A stretch of 5,305 bases of DNA from Planctomycetaceae bacterium. Lineage in GTDB: Bacteria > Planctomycetota > Planctomycetia > Pirellulales > Thermoguttaceae. The notes beneath the pieces were generated by a model that saw only the letters and a list, made by a program, of their open reading frames with translations, did no database searches and was not told where the DNA came from. The translations under genes were made by a program, and so were the position numbers. Position 1 is the first letter of the stretch. The number at the start of each line of letters is the position of its first letter. The stretch spans positions 1-5,305 of the forward strand of contig JAISQH010000584.1 of the NCBI GenBank assembly GCA_031274385.1, read 5' to 3'. This document shows, one piece after another, positions 4,179-5,305 of the stretch.

Positions 4179-4970
4179 TTATCGAACTTGAAGGGCGATT
4201 TCACCGGCTAAACTGCGGTAATCTTCGGCTCCGTTGGAATTGGAATCGTATTCGAAAATCGGACGACCAAAACTAGGGGCTTCGGCAAGTTTGATGTTAC
4301 GGCGTATCTTGGTCTGGAACATTTGCGCATTTGACCAAACGGTTGGTTGGGTGTGTTTCTGTTGAAAAAAGGCGTCAATATCCTGAGCCACTTCCGACGC
4401 CAAACGGGTTTGACCGTCGTACATGCAAAGAATCACACCACTTAACATCAATCGGTCATTGAGACGCCGAGCAACGAGTTCGATCGTTTTGAGCAACCGG
4501 CTCAGACCATGCAACGCCAGAAAATGCGGTTGAAGCGGAATAAAAACCTCATCAACCGCCGTTAAAGCATTGATTGTCAGAACCCCAAGCGAAGGAGGAC
4601 AATCAATGAAAATATAATCGAATTTCATCTCATCGGCAGCCAGTTTGTCACGGAGAATCATTTCCCGCCCCACAACACCAGCCAATTCCAATTCCGCTGC
4701 CGCCAAGTCAAGATGAGCAGGAATAATCCAAAGATTTTCCCCCGCTTGCTTGCGGACATCGGACAAGTTCATATCGCCAACCAATACATTGTAAATCGAA
4801 TCAAATTCGACTTGGGGTTCAATTCCGAAATGCAATGTTGCGTGGGCTTGCGGGTCAAGGTCAATCAAACAGACTTTTGCTCCGGTTGCCGCCAATGCCG
4901 CACTGACATTGACTGCCGTGGTTGTTTTACCAACACCGCCTTTTTGATTCATAATCGCGATGGATCGCAT
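4179..4970 (-). CDS. parA: ParA/Soj-family chromosome partitioning ATPase
   Basis: A deviant Walker ATPase that binds DNA non-specifically as an ATP dimer and is stimulated by ParB to segregate origins or other cargo. The 263 residues are normal for chromosomal Soj/ParA without the plasmid-type N-terminal DNA-binding domain. The deviant Walker A is KGGVGKTTT (10-18) with signature Lys10 and Lys15. Walker A' is LIDLDPQA (35-42). Walker B is YIFIDCPPSLG (119-129) with Asp123. The C-terminal segment TKIRRNIKLAEAPSFGRPI (220-238) matches the family's T.IPRN.RL.EAPS.G.P region, which holds basic DNA-contact residues; Pro is replaced by Arg. Start ATG 4970-4968 has a Shine-Dalgarno GGAGGA ten bases upstream and homology from residue 3. 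No parB follows: the next minus-strand gene is infA, beyond a terminator. It could instead be an orphan ParA positioning another cargo. Confidence 0.94.
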   Translation of the reverse strand: MRSIAIMNQKGGVGKTTTAVNVSAALAATGAKVCLIDLDPQAHATLHFGIEPQVEFDSIYNVLVGDMNLSDVRKQAGENLWIIPAHLDLAAAELELAGVVGREMILRDKLAADEMKFDYIFIDCPPSLGVLTINALTAVDEVFIPLQPHFLALHGLSRLLKTIELVARRLNDRLMLSGVILCMYDGQTRLASEVAQDIDAFFQQKHTQPTVWSNAQMFQTKIRRNIKLAEAPSFGRPIFEYDSNSNGAEDYRSLAGEIALQVR

Positions 4971-4980
4971 AATTCCTCAT

Positions 4981-4986
4981 TCCTCC
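4981..4986 (-). promoter_or_regulatory. Shine-Dalgarno for parA
   Basis: GGAGGA on the minus strand lies ten bases before the parA ATG, the best ribosome-binding site in the window. It fixes the start at 4970 in preference to the out-of-frame ATG at 4980-4978. Confidence 0.7.
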
Positions 4987-5008
4987 GTGAAATTTTTTTC
5001 AAACAAAC

Positions 5009-5030
5009 CGGAATGTTCCGTTTCCGAAAC
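5009..5030. promoter_or_regulatory. Paired small palindromes in the parA leader
   Basis: CGGAATGTTCCG (5009-5020) is a 12-base inverted repeat with a 2-base centre. It is directly abutted by GTTTCCGAAAC (5020-5030), an 11-base inverted repeat with a 1-base centre. Both lie between the parA promoter and its Shine-Dalgarno, so they could be an operator or leader hairpins. No regulator is identified. Confidence 0.4.
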
Positions 5031-5053
5031 ACGTCCAAGTACAGGAACGGCTT

Positions 5054-5082
5054 ATTATATCTGATTTGCCATCATTGTCCAA
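5054..5082 (-). promoter_or_regulatory. Near-consensus sigma70 promoter of parA
   Basis: On the minus strand, TTGGAC (5082-5077) and a perfect TATAAT (5059-5054) are separated by exactly 17 bases. Transcription should start near 5047, leaving a leader of about 75 bases. This is the best promoter in the window and points straight at parA. Confidence 0.7.
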
Positions 5083-5137
5083 GAGCAATTTTTCATTTCT
5101 CGTTGTGCCGACTGTTGCCAATAAATGAAGGATTATT

Positions 5138-5305
5138 TTGATTCGCAGAACCAATGACAAGGGCACTGTCAACATTTTGGGACATCATTGGACGGTGGAC
5201 AAACATTGGGCGAACCGTCTGGTAAGAGCGGAAATCAAACTCGATAAAAATTGTATTGAGTTCTATCGATTGAGGCGAAAAGAACCCAATGATCAACCCT
5301 TGTTG
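5138..5305 (+). CDS. Integrase/transposase C-terminal domain-like protein (partial, runs off right edge)
   Basis: The frame is open from after a TGA at 5126 to the window end. If TTG 5138 is the start, 56 residues are visible. GAAGGA (5127-5132), five bases before that TTG, could serve as Shine-Dalgarno. The sequence has RRTNDKGTVNILGHHWTVD (residues 3-21), WANRLVRAEIKLD (24-36), then IEFYRLRRKEPNDQPLL at the end. This resembles the small beta-barrel following the DDE core in IS481/Mu-type integrases, where a basic '(K/R)xxGxVxxLGxxWxV' strand pair is followed by a LD..I..Y.LRR..P element. No DDE catalytic core is encoded upstream in any plus frame. It is therefore either a stand-alone barrel protein or a 5'-truncated transposase relic. 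It diverges from parA. Confidence 0.55.
   Translation, partial: MIRRTNDKGTVNILGHHWTVDKHWANRLVRAEIKLDKNCIEFYRLRRKEPNDQPLL

Noticed and set aside
3783..4276. Plus-strand open frames of 142 and 83 codons spanning the infA-parA gap
   Set aside because: They overlap infA and the parA terminator on the opposite strand, have low-complexity composition and show no recognisable domain.
5020..5030. parS site
   Set aside because: The half-sites GTTTC and GAAAC are present but separated by one base, without the ACGT core of the known 16-base consensus.
4713..5141. 142-codon plus-strand frame over the 5' half of parA and its promoter
   Set aside because: It is antisense to a well-supported ParA and covers its promoter. 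It is Cys/Arg-rich without motifs.
5093..5296. 67-codon minus-strand frame at the right edge
   Set aside because: It is antisense to the integrase-like frame, which has recognisable motifs; this one has none.

Overview
The window looks like ordinary chromosomal DNA of a motile, flagellated bacterium of moderate GC content, with AT-rich intergenic regions. Three things suggest a Planctomycetota-like host: the flagellin N-terminus carries a DDPAGLI-type motif, several genes lack a Shine-Dalgarno sequence, and the solitary transposase-type C-terminal module at the right edge is of a kind I associate with that group. This is inference from style and remembered family features, not from a database match.

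Layout. (1) 1-225, minus strand: the first 75 residues of a flagellin, running off the left edge. (2) 226-679: a 454-base gap holding a good sigma70-type promoter for the flagellin, five tandem nonamers, a 110-base imperfect inverted repeat and a probable promoter for the next operon. (3) 680-3506, plus strand: a four-gene operon encoding a complete FabF-like beta-ketoacyl-ACP synthase, an unrecognised 133-residue protein, a discrete acyl carrier protein and type III pantothenate kinase (CoaX). ACP and coaX overlap by ATGA. (4) 3544-3616 tRNA-Thr(CGU) and 3647-3877 infA, both minus strand and convergent with coaX. (5) 3878-4178: a 301-base gap with a second imperfect palindromic repeat and a strong hairpin terminator. 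(6) 4179-4970, minus strand: a ParA/Soj-type ATPase with a near-consensus promoter and a good Shine-Dalgarno. (7) 5138-5305, plus strand: a fragment resembling the C-terminal beta-barrel module of an integrase/transposase, open at the right edge.

How the genes work together. CoaX catalyses the first step of CoA synthesis, CoA donates the 4'-phosphopantetheine arm of the ACP, and the ACP carries the acyl chain that the ketosynthase extends. The operon therefore couples cofactor supply to an acyl-chain-building pair. The unknown protein between synthase and ACP is the most plausible place for something undescribed. The rest is core housekeeping (translation initiation, threonine decoding, chromosome partition). 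I see no CRISPR array, phage module or defence system. The most unusual non-coding material is the pair of imperfect palindromic repeats in the two long gaps.
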